DNA from: CAJXMH01 sp040220135
GTDB taxonomy: Bacteria > Bacteroidota > Bacteroidia > Flavobacteriales_E > Vicingaceae
Length of the DNA: 64,000 nucleotides
Reading direction: 5' to 3'
Assembly: GCA_040220135.1 (NCBI GenBank)
Contig: JAVJTT010000024.1
Span: 62,001-126,000 of the forward strand
Position 1 is the first letter of the stretch; every line of letters begins with the position of its first letter. The position numbers were made by a program, and so were the translations under genes. The notes beneath the pieces were generated by a model. That model worked only from the letters and a program-made list of their open reading frames with translations, ran no database searches and was not told the origin of the DNA. Shown here one piece after another: positions 34,586 to 43,445 of the stretch.

Positions 34586-34876
34586 TCAACTTCCCGCCCA
34601 TGGACTGCCAAACACGCCTACTGCTAATTCAGCCCAAATCAGAAGAAAGCTGCAAAGGATTAGTGCTATAATGATTAGGCGTGTGCTGCTTTTTTTAAAT
34701 AAACGAAGACTTAGCTCAATTACAGTAGAAAGGATAAGAAGTATAAAACCCATGAGTACAAAGTCGAAAAAACTCCAATTGACTTCTGAAGAAATCAGCA
34801 TAGCAGTAAATGGGATGGTCAATAAAATGGGAATGCTGAGAAGAAATGCTAAGTAACGTTTGCTTAAAAGTTTCAT
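34586..34876 (-). CDS. Small membrane protein, three predicted TM segments
   Basis: A 96-residue protein with hydrophobic segments at about 7-29, 33-55 and 67-88, ending with the motif W-A-E-L-A-V-G-V-F-G-S-P-W-A-G-S, which resembles a recurring tail in small uncharacterised membrane proteins. Basic residues K-K-S-S-T-R lie on the loop before TM3. No function is known. Confidence 0.65.
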   Translation of the reverse strand: MKLLSKRYLAFLLSIPILLTIPFTAMLISSEVNWSFFDFVLMGFILLILSTVIELSLRLFKKSSTRLIIIALILCSFLLIWAELAVGVFGSPWAGS

Positions 34877-34923
34877 AATAACAAAATGGGTTGAGAAACT
34901 GTAACGATTTGTCTCATGGAAAA

Positions 34924-35799
34924 TTACCTTGCTAAAATTTCTTTGACATTTTTTTGAATTTTTATTGCTAGGTGATCAGTTGGTAAATCGTTGGTATCCT
35001 TCCCAAAAGGATCTTCAATTTCTTCAGCCAATAGTTCGATGCTTCCAAACACATACAGCACAAAGGTGGCAATAGGTACTGTCCAGTAATGGAAATCGTG
35101 TGCTAAACCAAAAGGCAGCGTTATGGTGTAGGCAAAAATGAATTTCTTCAAAAACAAATTATAGGAAAAGGGGATAGGCGTGTTTCTGATCCTTTCACAG
35201 GCTCCGATAATATCAGTTAGGGCTTTAATTTCTTTATCCAGAGTAATGAGTTGATCACCACTAATAATTTGCTCACGATACAAGCGGTGTAATTCTTTGA
35301 ATAGCTTCCCGGCTATTAAATTGGGAATGTGTTCCTGTTTGTCATACTCGCTTTGGCTAATAAAATCCGTTTTAGGGAGCTCATCTATATGAACCCCATC
35401 GCGTAAATGCTCTTTCATGGCAAATACGTAAACGGGAATCAATTCTCTAAAAAGCTGTCTGCTTTTGGTTTCAGAAAGCGGAATCGCTGCATCCATTTTA
35501 AGGGCCATGTTTCTACTGTTATTCACTAAAGCACCCCAAAGCTTTCGACCTTCCCACCAGCGTTCATAGGCTGTATTGGTGCGAAATACCATTAGCAAAG
35601 CAATTACAAAACCCAGTAAAGAGTGAATTTGTATGGTGTTGGAGAAAATGTGCAATTGCTTTAAATGCAATTCTAGGTAAACCAGGCCAACCGTGGCAAT
35701 GGCAAAAAAGAAAAGCACCCAAAACATTTGTCGAAAGGTATCGCTTTTGTGAAAGCGAAAAATCAGTCCGAACCACTCTCTAGGATTGTAGGCAATCAT
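34924..35799 (-). CDS. Bestrophin-family (UPF0187) membrane channel
   Basis: A 291-residue protein with the bestrophin-like opening W-F-G-L-I-F-R-F-H, TM segments near 25-60 and 215-245, and the family markers Y-E-R-W-W-E-G-R-K-L-W-G (about 78-89), N-N-S-R-N-M-A and P-F-G (conserved C-terminal E-D-P-F-G). Bacterial bestrophins form pentameric cation or anion channels in the inner membrane. No neighbouring gene hints at a partner. Confidence 0.9.
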   Translation of the reverse strand: MIAYNPREWFGLIFRFHKSDTFRQMFWVLFFFAIATVGLVYLELHLKQLHIFSNTIQIHSLLGFVIALLMVFRTNTAYERWWEGRKLWGALVNNSRNMALKMDAAIPLSETKSRQLFRELIPVYVFAMKEHLRDGVHIDELPKTDFISQSEYDKQEHIPNLIAGKLFKELHRLYREQIISGDQLITLDKEIKALTDIIGACERIRNTPIPFSYNLFLKKFIFAYTITLPFGLAHDFHYWTVPIATFVLYVFGSIELLAEEIEDPFGKDTNDLPTDHLAIKIQKNVKEILAR

Positions 35800-35851
35800 A
35801 GTCGCAAGATTAGCCTTTTTAAAGTGTTTTAAAAATAATTTCCCCTTCTCT

Positions 35852-37693
35852 TTATCGGCTGTAATAACTAGTCCAATTATCTATTGGATTAGATACGATC
35901 AATTCATTTGGACTTAAAGTGTATTGTAAGGTATCCTGATAAACGACTCCTCCATCAGTAACACTAACAATTAGGGTGTTTTGATTGACTATTTGATAGT
36001 TATATAGTTCTGAATCAGTTTCCGTTGTGGTATTTGTCCATGGTCCATAGGTAATATTGCAATTTTGGTCCATGCTGTATGTTCTATCTTCATCAGTAGA
36101 TGACTGACTGTAATTCATCCCTTGATTATCATTAAAGTTAAGTCGCTCATAATTAACTTTGCTACGGTACGGGTATGCTTTTATGCCGGCACATGGCCCT
36201 GAAGTTGAATGGGCAAAGCCATCTAATTTCCATTCACCTACATTGGTTGTTGTATTTCCATCATTTTCTTTAACAAGATTCCATAAGCCTAAAATACTAA
36301 GCCCGTTAGCAGCTTGTCCTTCTATGCTAGCAGAAAAACGTTCCGTAGTTCTAAAGTCGCCATCATCGTAGATCAATTCAAATGAAAAATTCTGATCGGT
36401 CGTATCACTATTTTCAAAAGTAACCTCCAAGGTGTTATTCACTACGTTTTGATTCTTAATGGTCACTTTAGCGTTGGAAATATTACCTACTGAGTAGTAA
36501 GTCCCTTTTTCAGGAAACCATTGTGATTTGAAATTATCAACTCCACTAGGATGTGGAAACCGATTTAGAACACCATAGCCTTTGGTAAATTGCGCAGCTA
36601 GGTCATTGATAAGGTCGACCACGGCGTTGTAATATTCTTGGCCTTTATTTCCTACTTCAATAAAGTAAGACAGGATAGGTACAGTGCTTCCCACATCATC
36701 TTTGTAAATGCTCCGTCGGTGTCCTCGAATGTTGAACTGGAAAGTTTGATCGTGAGTAAATTCAAAACTCTTTTCGTTGATGCCTTCAATGTCCATTTCA
36801 TAGAGTAAAATGGTTTTGTCTAGACTCCTTTCGTAGTCTTCAAGCAACTCTACAGAATATTTAATTGCGGCGCCACCAGAAACTAATGAGGCTAGACAAG
36901 CCGGTACGAAAAATCCGGCTGAGGCAGCACAGGCAGTTAAGCTACTTACCCCTGCAGCCGTTAAAGCAGCAATTTTTACCGCCTTTTTCATCATGTCTCT
37001 AGAAAGAGCATCAAGGTAAACGTCATATTCACCTAAACCGGCTTTATTAAAGTTTAAGCTGTCAATTTTAACTACACTCCCCACATCGGTGAAAAGGTCT
37101 TCATTGGCCTTTAAGAATTTAGCAACCTCTGCTTTTTGGGCTGCATCAAGCTGGCTATAAATGTTGTTATAATCAGCCTGAATCTCTTGTAAGGCCTGTT
37201 TGTGGTCTTGAAGGTCCAGGTTACTGTTTAAATTATTGATGGCGCTAATGGTTGAATCCAAATCGTCAAAATCAAAAATGTCTTGCTGAATGTTGTCAAT
37301 GAAAACCTCTGGTGAAGCAACAGTTGGGGTAGCGGTAATGTCGAAAGTTAGTTCAACCGGATTGCCTTCAATATCAGCAGTCAGTTTGTAGTTTCCGGCA
37401 CTAATATCCGGAGCCATAAAAAAGAGATCGCCATCTACGTTTGTTAGGTTAACACTAGAATTACCAACATTACCAGCATAGCTTTCTGCGGCAAGATTAA
37501 CATTAGCCACTGTAATTTGACCAAACTCCAATTGCTTTAGGCTACTTTTATTTAAGGTAAAACTAGCGGCGGGAGGTTGAGTTGGGGTAGTCGGCGTTTC
37601 TGTGATTGTTTCATCTTCCTCTTTACTGCAACCAAAGTTGATCAAGGCTATTGAAAGTAGGAGAACTTTAGAGAGTTGAATAAAAGTCTTCAT
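35852..37693 (-). CDS. Large lipoprotein with surface-export-like signal
   Basis: A 613-residue lipoprotein. The ATG at 37693 is chosen because the lipobox L-I-N-F-G-C then sits at a normal place (Cys at 22). After Cys come S-K-E-E-D-E, which fits the K-(D/E)2 lipoprotein export signal described for Bacteroidota and suggests display on the outer surface. A Thr/Pro linker follows, then an N-terminal beta domain, a helical region with an Ala/Gly-rich hydrophobic stretch near 245-280, and a C-terminal lipocalin-like module (G-L-W-N-L-V-K). No enzymatic motif is seen. Confidence 0.7.
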   Translation of the reverse strand: MKTFIQLSKVLLLSIALINFGCSKEEDETITETPTTPTQPPAASFTLNKSSLKQLEFGQITVANVNLAAESYAGNVGNSSVNLTNVDGDLFFMAPDISAGNYKLTADIEGNPVELTFDITATPTVASPEVFIDNIQQDIFDFDDLDSTISAINNLNSNLDLQDHKQALQEIQADYNNIYSQLDAAQKAEVAKFLKANEDLFTDVGSVVKIDSLNFNKAGLGEYDVYLDALSRDMMKKAVKIAALTAAGVSSLTACAASAGFFVPACLASLVSGGAAIKYSVELLEDYERSLDKTILLYEMDIEGINEKSFEFTHDQTFQFNIRGHRRSIYKDDVGSTVPILSYFIEVGNKGQEYYNAVVDLINDLAAQFTKGYGVLNRFPHPSGVDNFKSQWFPEKGTYYSVGNISNAKVTIKNQNVVNNTLEVTFENSDTTDQNFSFELIYDDGDFRTTERFSASIEGQAANGLSILGLWNLVKENDGNTTTNVGEWKLDGFAHSTSGPCAGIKAYPYRSKVNYERLNFNDNQGMNYSQSSTDEDRTYSMDQNCNITYGPWTNTTTETDSELYNYQIVNQNTLIVSVTDGGVVYQDTLQYTLSPNELIVSNPIDNWTSYYSR

Positions 37694-38325
37694 AATATGA
37701 TAGTTAATTGGTTTTTTGTACTCTAGCAATTGAAAATTACAGTTTTATCTTAAAAGTTTAACGGTTTACTATAAAAGATTAAATAACAAAAAGTCAGATT
37801 GTAGATGGAAATGACCGATTAAACCCTCAAAAGGAAAAGAAAAATGGAAAAACAAAAAAAGCGAAGGTAAAACTTCACTTTTTTCAATTATCGTAGTAGT
37901 TCGTATTATTATTTAACACCTAATTTTTGGTTTTCTCCTAAGTTGGGTTTTTTAGAGTCTATGAGTTGTGCTTTTGTGATTTCAAACAATTGCATCACTC
38001 TACCGTGCATACTTTCTCCTTCTTTGTCTTTGGTGACAAGCATACCCACTTTCACATCTTTGATTAGGTTCCAAATTAACTCTTAGTGCTCAGGACTTGA
38101 AGTAAGTTTAAAGATTTGATTCTCTAAGCTTACAAGAACCTGCTAGATGTTGTTTTTGAAAACAAAATAAATAAACGTTAAGATTATTTAATTGACAGAC
38201 AAGTTTAGCGAAGTAGGTGTTGCTTGAACAAATCATTGGTTCAAGGTATTTGTACTCACTTTGAATTTGGAAATTCAGATTATGCTACAAGACTTAGATT
38301 GATTTTTTCAAGAGATTGATAGCCA
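37694..38325. other. Long intergenic region with pseudogene, hairpin and palindromes
   Basis: A 632-bp stretch without an intact gene. It contains the lipoprotein upstream region, an A-rich hairpin with arms GCGAAG / CTTCAC (about 37855-37888), the internally deleted pseudogene at 37909-38094, and two short palindromes, CTTGAAC-N9-GTTCAAG (38223-38245) and TGAATTT-GG-AAATTCA (38262-38277), of unknown use. Confidence 0.6.
37909..38094 (-). pseudogene. Internally deleted pyridoxamine-oxidase-like / general stress protein gene
   Basis: On the minus strand a 57-codon frame reads E-L-I-W-N-L-I-K-D-V-K-V-G-M-L-V-T, then K-D-K-E-G-E-S-M-H-G-R-V-M, which resembles the start of the flavin-binding split-barrel in general stress protein 26-like proteins. 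It runs straight into a typical C-terminal end (L-F-E-I-T-K-A-Q-L-I-D, then K-P-N-L-G-E-N-Q-K-L) and TAA at 37909. The 90 or so residues in between are missing, and a stop precedes the frame at 38083. This looks like a deletion remnant of a once complete gene. Confidence 0.75.
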
Positions 38326-39474
38326 CTATGCGGCAGTATTATGAAACTGCTTTTTTGCTTTAAAAGCATTTGCAAGGCGCATCAATTTAAACATCAGATT
38401 GGTAGCTTTAGGGAAGCGATGAAAGAATTTCATGATGCGAAAACTGCGCTTGAGTTCTGGTAAAAATGATTCGTAAATCTTTTGATCATATTGGGAGAGA
38501 GAGTCGGCGCTAAAGTCTAGTTTTTGGAAAGCACCCTCAATCTGTTCTGCAGCAATCCGGCCGCTTTTAATGGCTTTGTCAATTCCATGTCCACTCAATG
38601 GGTCGATTAAGTTTGCGGCATCACCTGCTAAGAGAAAACCTTCGCCGGAAATAGCGGGCCTTTTGCCTCCCAAAGGAAGTTTGTGCCCCCTAAGTTTAGA
38701 GGCTTGCTTTGCAGTTTTAAACCTCTCTTTGATCAAGGGGTGTGTGGTAATAATATCCTCAAACTTTTGTTTTAACCTCTGTTTTTGGGTGCCTGCTTCA
38801 CATAGTTCGCCATAGCCTGCATTAAAAAAGCCATTAGCTACTGGAATTATCCAAAAATAGCCGGTAGTTTTTTCAATAAAATAGCACTCATTGGCTTTTT
38901 GGGGAGCATCCACATTTTGATAAATTGCACTTAGTGCTACCGCAGTATCAGTTTCTTCAGATTGATTCTCTCGAAGTAAACGAAGCACTATTGAATTAGC
39001 TCCGTCGCAACCCACCAAAAATTTAGTTTGTAAAACTTCGTCCCCTTTCTTACTCTTTAAAAGGAAGCCTTCGCCGTTGCGGGTGATTTGTTTCAATGCA
39101 AAGCCTTGGTGTAGGTTAGTGGAACTGTGTTTTTTGACTTGTTCAAGTAAAAAATTGTCAAAATCAAGCCGCACAGAATTGTAAGCTTTCAGTTGCCAAT
39201 CAATTTGCAAGGAACCCCCAGAGCTAGGGTATAAAAGACCGGAATAAATTTGATGTTTGGCAGAAAACGCTTCGAAATCCTCTACCGCTTCGGCTCTTAT
39301 TTCGGCTAAATAGCGGAGGCTCAGAGTTGGAATGGCATCGCCGCAACACTTGTAGCGTGGAAAGTAACTTTTGTCAAGCAAAGCCACATTAAGTCCTGAC
39401 TTACGCAGGGCTAATGCGCAGCTACTACCAGCCGGACCGGCACCCACAATTGTTACATCGTATTTCTTTCTCAT
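38326..39474 (-). CDS. FAD-dependent oxidoreductase, geranylgeranyl-reductase family
   Basis: A 382-residue flavoprotein with G-A-G-P-A-G-S at 11-17 for FAD binding, K-C-C-G-D near 43-47, and the late G-D-A-A-N-L-I-D-P-L-S-G-H-G-I motif (about 290-304) of the GGR family. The family reduces isoprenoid chains or hydroxylates aromatics. It lies 3 kb from the UbiA/type III PKS cluster and is a paralogue of that cluster's FAD gene (similar fold and V/C-C-G-E/D motif), so a link to the same pathway is possible but not shown. Confidence 0.85.
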   Translation of the reverse strand: MRKKYDVTIVGAGPAGSSCALALRKSGLNVALLDKSYFPRYKCCGDAIPTLSLRYLAEIRAEAVEDFEAFSAKHQIYSGLLYPSSGGSLQIDWQLKAYNSVRLDFDNFLLEQVKKHSSTNLHQGFALKQITRNGEGFLLKSKKGDEVLQTKFLVGCDGANSIVLRLLRENQSEETDTAVALSAIYQNVDAPQKANECYFIEKTTGYFWIIPVANGFFNAGYGELCEAGTQKQRLKQKFEDIITTHPLIKERFKTAKQASKLRGHKLPLGGKRPAISGEGFLLAGDAANLIDPLSGHGIDKAIKSGRIAAEQIEGAFQKLDFSADSLSQYDQKIYESFLPELKRSFRIMKFFHRFPKATNLMFKLMRLANAFKAKKQFHNTAA

Positions 39475-39611
39475 TTTGCGGGCTTAAGAGTTATACTGCT
39501 CAAGTCGATCGATCTTATGAATAGTCGAATGGCTGCGAAGGTACCGCTTTTCAATCTGCCTTTTGAAGAGTATAATGAGCTTTTTAAGCTACAAAGTTTT
39601 ATTTATGCCTT

Positions 39612-39902
39612 CTAGACTATGGGAATACAAATATCAACGATGCATTTCTTTTCAGGATTTTGGTTAAAATCGTTGTAATAGATTTCGAAAGGTTCTCGAT
39701 CAGCTTTTTCATAGCCTTTCTCATTCATCCAAGCATATTGTCCAGTCCAAGCCTTTTCAAATTCTGCTAAGCCCATTTCGTAATGCCCAACAATAAATTT
39801 CCCGGCTGCTATTTCCATGATCTTAATGTCTCCGCTACCTTCAGCTTCCTGTTCTAAAACCACTATACTTTTCTCCTTTTTAAGAGTCTTATTTTTGTCC
39901 AT
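39612..39902 (-). CDS. GyrI-like small-molecule-binding domain, possibly N-terminally truncated
   Basis: A 96-residue protein matching only the second half of the GyrI-like (AraC effector-binding) domain: I-M-E-I-A-A-G-K-F-I-V-G-H-Y at about 27-40, W-T-G-Q-Y-A-W-M-N at about 52-60, and the conserved end K-C-I-V-D-I-C-I-P-I. The first 60-70 residues of the usual 150-residue domain are missing. The start codon is only 13 bp from the divergent MFS start, so no normal promoter space exists. It may be a fragment of an AraC-type regulator. Confidence 0.7.
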   Translation of the reverse strand: MDKNKTLKKEKSIVVLEQEAEGSGDIKIMEIAAGKFIVGHYEMGLAEFEKAWTGQYAWMNEKGYEKADREPFEIYYNDFNQNPEKKCIVDICIPIV

Positions 39903-39915
39903 TCAACCAAGCCTC

Positions 39916-41109
39916 ATGAAAAGCGAAAAAGCGCTGCTCTACACACTTGCGGTGATTCAATTCTCTCACATTACCGATTTCATGATCATCATGCCCTTGG
40001 GGCCACAATTGATGCAAGCCTTTTCTATCAGTCCGGCACAATTTGCCTTATTGGTTTCGACCTATACCTTCAGTGCGGGTGCTTCCGGCTTTTTAGGGGC
40101 CTTTTTTATCGATCGCTTCGATCGCAAAAAAGCCTTGCTCACCATGGCGGGTGGTTTTGCTTTAGGAACCTTGAGTTGTTCGATTGCTAATACTTATGAA
40201 TGGTTGCTTTTCGCCCGTTCCTTCACTGGTTTATTTGGTGGTTTGTTAGGCGCTTTAATTCTAGCCATTATTGGCGATGCCATTCCCAACGAAAGAAGAG
40301 CCTCTGCCATGGGAGTAGTGATGGCCTCTTTTTCGGTGGCTTCGGTGGTTGGCGTTCCACTGGGTTTGTTCTTAGCAAGTCTATCCGATTGGCATTTCCC
40401 CTTTTTAGTTTTGGGCATATTGGGCCTTATCACCCTTATTCCCATTTGGCGATTTCTTCCTTATATGTCGGGCCATATAGACGATTGTATAGCCAACCCA
40501 AGTCCCATTGAAATTGTCCGAAATGTGACCAGAAATGGCAATCAAGTCAAAGCTTTGTTGTTTGGAATTGTAATCATGTTTAGCCATTTTTCCATTGTGC
40601 CCTTTATTAGTCCTTACATGGTGGGCAATGTAGGTTTTAGCGAAGAGCAGATCACCTATATTTATTTGATAGGAGGCGCCTTAACTATTTTTTCTTCCCC
40701 AATTATTGGTCGTATGGCCGATCGATACGGGCGTTCAAAAGTTTTTGCAATTACAGTGTTGTGTGCTTCTGTTCCGGTCTTTATAATTACCAATTTAGGA
40801 GAAAGTCCCATATATATCGCTTTGATCGCCACTTCTTTATTTTTCATTTTTGGAGCTGGAAGAATGATTCCCTCCACCGCCATGGTTACTTCTTCGGTAA
40901 AGCCTCAAAATCGTGGAAGCTTTATGAGCTTTAATTCAGCTTGTCGTCAAATGACAAATGGCTTAGCTGCTTACTTAGCCGGCTTGGTGATAACCACTGG
41001 GGAGAATGGAGAATTAATGCATTACGAATACGTAGGCTATTTTGCTATTGCCATGGGCTTTGTTTCTATTTTGATTGGAAGAAAACTTAAGGTGGTAGAT
41101 GAAAAGTAG
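39916..41109 (+). CDS. MFS transporter, DHA1-like
   Basis: A 397-residue inner-membrane protein with about 12 TM helices. The ATG at 39916 is used because the frame before it overlaps the GyrI-like gene and lacks TM character. Motif A (D-R-F-D-R-K-K) lies between TM2 and TM3 at about 69-75, and a second copy, G-R-M-A-D-R-Y-G-R, lies between TM8 and TM9. Related to drug/sugar efflux proteins such as arabinose efflux permease. Substrate unknown. Confidence 0.88.
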   Translation: MKSEKALLYTLAVIQFSHITDFMIIMPLGPQLMQAFSISPAQFALLVSTYTFSAGASGFLGAFFIDRFDRKKALLTMAGGFALGTLSCSIANTYEWLLFARSFTGLFGGLLGALILAIIGDAIPNERRASAMGVVMASFSVASVVGVPLGLFLASLSDWHFPFLVLGILGLITLIPIWRFLPYMSGHIDDCIANPSPIEIVRNVTRNGNQVKALLFGIVIMFSHFSIVPFISPYMVGNVGFSEEQITYIYLIGGALTIFSSPIIGRMADRYGRSKVFAITVLCASVPVFIITNLGESPIYIALIATSLFFIFGAGRMIPSTAMVTSSVKPQNRGSFMSFNSACRQMTNGLAAYLAGLVITTGENGELMHYEYVGYFAIAMGFVSILIGRKLKVVDEK

Positions 41110-41260
41110 GAGTAGGGCCTAATCAATTAAATTGAATTCCTTCATTTCATTCTCGGTTAAGAGTCTTGAGTGAATCATAAAGCGCTTGCCAAGGGTGCTT
41201 CAACTGAACAATAGAAAATGGAATTGATGACACTACAGCAGTTTAAAACATCACTATCCT

Positions 41261-41290
41261 TTCATTAAACTCAAATCTCAGTTTAATGAA
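41261..41290. terminator. Hairpin downstream of NTF2-like and MFS genes
   Basis: Perfect 11-bp arms TTCATTAAACT (41261-41271) and AGTTTAATGAA (41280-41290) with an 8-bp loop in the convergent intergenic space. The T-tract is weak on both strands, so termination efficiency is uncertain. Confidence 0.6.
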
Positions 41291-41308
41291 GGCTATTATT
41301 TTAGATGG

Positions 41309-41758
41309 TTATAGCTTTTGGTATATCTTAGAAATGATCTTCCATTCACTTTCATAGCGATAAAGTGAAATGTAATCCAGATATGTTAGTTCTTCACCTT
41401 CATAATACTTCACTTTTGCAACGGCAACATCACCACTAATATCGATAAAATCGAAACTGAGGGTAACCTTATTGGCTGCTTGTCGAGGTAATTTACCTTC
41501 TGCTTTGCTTTCCTTTTTAACTTCCTTCCACCTTTCTAACTTTAAAAAGTCTAACGAATCAGCACTTCCTTTGCTTATCATAACAAATTGTGGATGGAAT
41601 CCATCTTCTATCTTTTGAAAGTCACCTTCGTTTTGAAGCCCTTCGGCATAGGACAATTGGATTAAATTGGCAATTGCTTTTTGTGCTGAGTTAAAATCTT
41701 GTGCCTGTATTCCATCTAATAGAAACAAAAGGCAAAACATGACGAACATTTTTTTCAT
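41309..41758 (-). CDS. Exported NTF2-like (lumazine-binding-type) protein
   Basis: A 149-residue protein with a signal peptide ending I-Q-A-Q at 20. The mature part is an NTF2-like cone (A-I-A-N-L-I-Q-L-S-Y-A-E-G at about 28-40, V-K-Y-Y-E-G, and a closing Y-R-Y-E-S-E-W-K-I-I-S-K), as in the putative lumazine-binding family common in Bacteroidota. No catalytic residues are evident. Confidence 0.78.
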   Translation of the reverse strand: MKKMFVMFCLLFLLDGIQAQDFNSAQKAIANLIQLSYAEGLQNEGDFQKIEDGFHPQFVMISKGSADSLDFLKLERWKEVKKESKAEGKLPRQAANKVTLSFDFIDISGDVAVAKVKYYEGEELTYLDYISLYRYESEWKIISKIYQKL

Positions 41759-41819
41759 GGAAGAAGGGTATTGAGAGCAGTTAAACTGATTGAATAGTAG
41801 ATCTAATTGCTGCTAAAAG

Positions 41820-42518
41820 CTACATGCTATTTACAAAAAAGCGAGAGTTTTCAGTGTATTTTAAATCAGGAAAAAAGATAAACAAACAACTTCCGCCTTT
41901 GGTTACTTCAATTATGTTATGGTGTTCTCCCATAGGCACTGCAGGGCAGCCTTCACTGTGCCCGAGCCCTCCATTATTCTGAAGATACTCTTCAGTGGCA
42001 TAGTCGGCGCCATGCAGCACTATAAAACGTTTTCTCGCATGGTGATTAAACCCATGTTCAAGACCTTCCAAGCGGAGGCTAAGACCATTCTTGCCGTAGT
42101 AAGTTTCTCGAGTTACATAATAACCCAAACTACTTTGGTGCGAATTAATGCGATTAGAGAAATTTAAAGCGTACTTGTCGCCGGAGTTTTCCCCGTGGGC
42201 TACATAAGTGTGAAATAAAATGGTGCGACTCTCTAAGTCAATGACCCAAAAGCGCTTTTCAGAAGAAGGAAGTCGAAAATCTACTAAGCTTAAGATCTGA
42301 TTGTCTTCCTCAATGTAGCCACTTAATTTAAGGTCAATGTAACCTAAGAGTGCTTTTTCAAATAAGTGTAGATCGGGTTTTTTAGCTCCTTTCAGATCAT
42401 CGTAGATTGAGACTTTAGAGGACTCAATAAAAACACTACTATTTTTATTTTCAGGGGATTTAAAGCCCCATAAGAGAATGGCGAAACTAAAATAAATGAA
42501 GACTTTGTAGCGATTCAT
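41820..42518 (-). CDS. L,D-transpeptidase-type murein catalytic domain protein
   Basis: A 232-residue exported protein with an N-terminal hydrophobic segment (about 6-19). The catalytic core has V-L-H-G (His169) and G-H-S-E-G-C-P-A-V-P with His187 and Cys191, the nucleophile arrangement of the YkuD_2 family. Likely forms 3-3 cross-links or attaches proteins in the periplasm. It is followed on the same strand by the NTF2-like gene, and UbiA lies 22 bp upstream of it. Confidence 0.88.
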   Translation of the reverse strand: MNRYKVFIYFSFAILLWGFKSPENKNSSVFIESSKVSIYDDLKGAKKPDLHLFEKALLGYIDLKLSGYIEEDNQILSLVDFRLPSSEKRFWVIDLESRTILFHTYVAHGENSGDKYALNFSNRINSHQSSLGYYVTRETYYGKNGLSLRLEGLEHGFNHHARKRFIVLHGADYATEEYLQNNGGLGHSEGCPAVPMGEHHNIIEVTKGGSCLFIFFPDLKYTENSRFFVNSM

Positions 42519-42540
42519 TTTAACCGATTGCTATGCAAGC

Positions 42541-43395
42541 TTAATAAAAAATCATGAATATAAAGGCTGCAGAAAGGCTGAGTGATGAGATTTGGTTCAT
42601 GCGCATAGCGTTTTTATAGTTAGCGAATTCGGCTTTTTGGCGGCACCGTTTTGCCCAATTTTCAAAATAGAAAAGAATGGGAAGGCCAAAAAGTAAAAAG
42701 ATCAGGACGTGCGCTTTTTCTTCTTCTAAGAGGTAATGCGAGATCAAAACGATAGCACCAAGTCCAAAAAAGACCCTTGAAAATTGAAAAGTGCCCTTGA
42801 TGCCTAATTTTAAGCTTAGGGTGCGGTCGCCTCTTTGAGCATCTTCTTGATGTTGATAGATCTGTGTGAGCGGATAAGACCCCAATAAGAATAAACTACT
42901 GCAAAAAGCCGGTAGTAAATGTTTAGCTGACAGCAATGCTTCATAAGATAAACCCATGCCATAAAGCGTTGCTAAGAACATAAAACAACCTTGAAAAAAA
43001 GTCACCACTAAAGTGCTAGTGATGGCTCTTCTTTTGAGTCGAATCTTGTCGTAGCTGTAAGCTTTAGAAACCAAAAGGTATAGGCCAATCCAAACAGCCA
43101 GTTCAGGCCTGATCCAGGCAGCATAAAGAATGGCAATCAGGTCGAAGGCCACCACCATGGGAAATAGATAGGAGTTAACTTTTGGGGGTGATTCTAAACC
43201 CCCAATGCTACCTTCGTCACGGTCGAAATAAGAGTTGTAACCATTGCTTGCCGGGTAAACAAAAAGGTGAATCATCAAAAAAAGATGTAGACCTTTGAGA
43301 ACATTTGGGCTTTCTAAATTGCTCAATGAGAACCAAAAGACAGGCATGAGAAAAATCGAAAAGGGAATGCGCATCAGCTTTAAGGCATCGAACAT
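42541..43395 (-). CDS. UbiA-family prenyltransferase
   Basis: A 284-residue membrane protein with eight or nine TM segments. The first Mg-binding motif N-G-Y-N-S-Y-F-D-R-D starts at 51, and the second (Y-Q-H-Q-E-D-x4-G-D) lies at about 185-196. UbiA enzymes attach prenyl chains to aromatic acceptors. It is divergent from the type III PKS with only 50 bp between, so the acceptor may be the resorcinol or quinone product of that cluster. Menaquinone-type MenA function is an alternative. Confidence 0.88.
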   Translation of the reverse strand: MFDALKLMRIPFSIFLMPVFWFSLSNLESPNVLKGLHLFLMIHLFVYPASNGYNSYFDRDEGSIGGLESPPKVNSYLFPMVVAFDLIAILYAAWIRPELAVWIGLYLLVSKAYSYDKIRLKRRAITSTLVVTFFQGCFMFLATLYGMGLSYEALLSAKHLLPAFCSSLFLLGSYPLTQIYQHQEDAQRGDRTLSLKLGIKGTFQFSRVFFGLGAIVLISHYLLEEEKAHVLIFLLFGLPILFYFENWAKRCRQKAEFANYKNAMRMNQISSLSLSAAFIFMIFY

Positions 43396-43445
43396 AGAAT
43401 GGGCTTTGCCAACGAAAATACGAAACCAAAGTCAAAATAAAGGGC

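Noticed and set aside
39517..39615. 32-codon frame beginning M-N-S-R-M-A-A-K
   Set aside because: Codon use looks fair, but it is very short, has no recognised domain and ends inside the GyrI-like stop. Not enough support for a gene.
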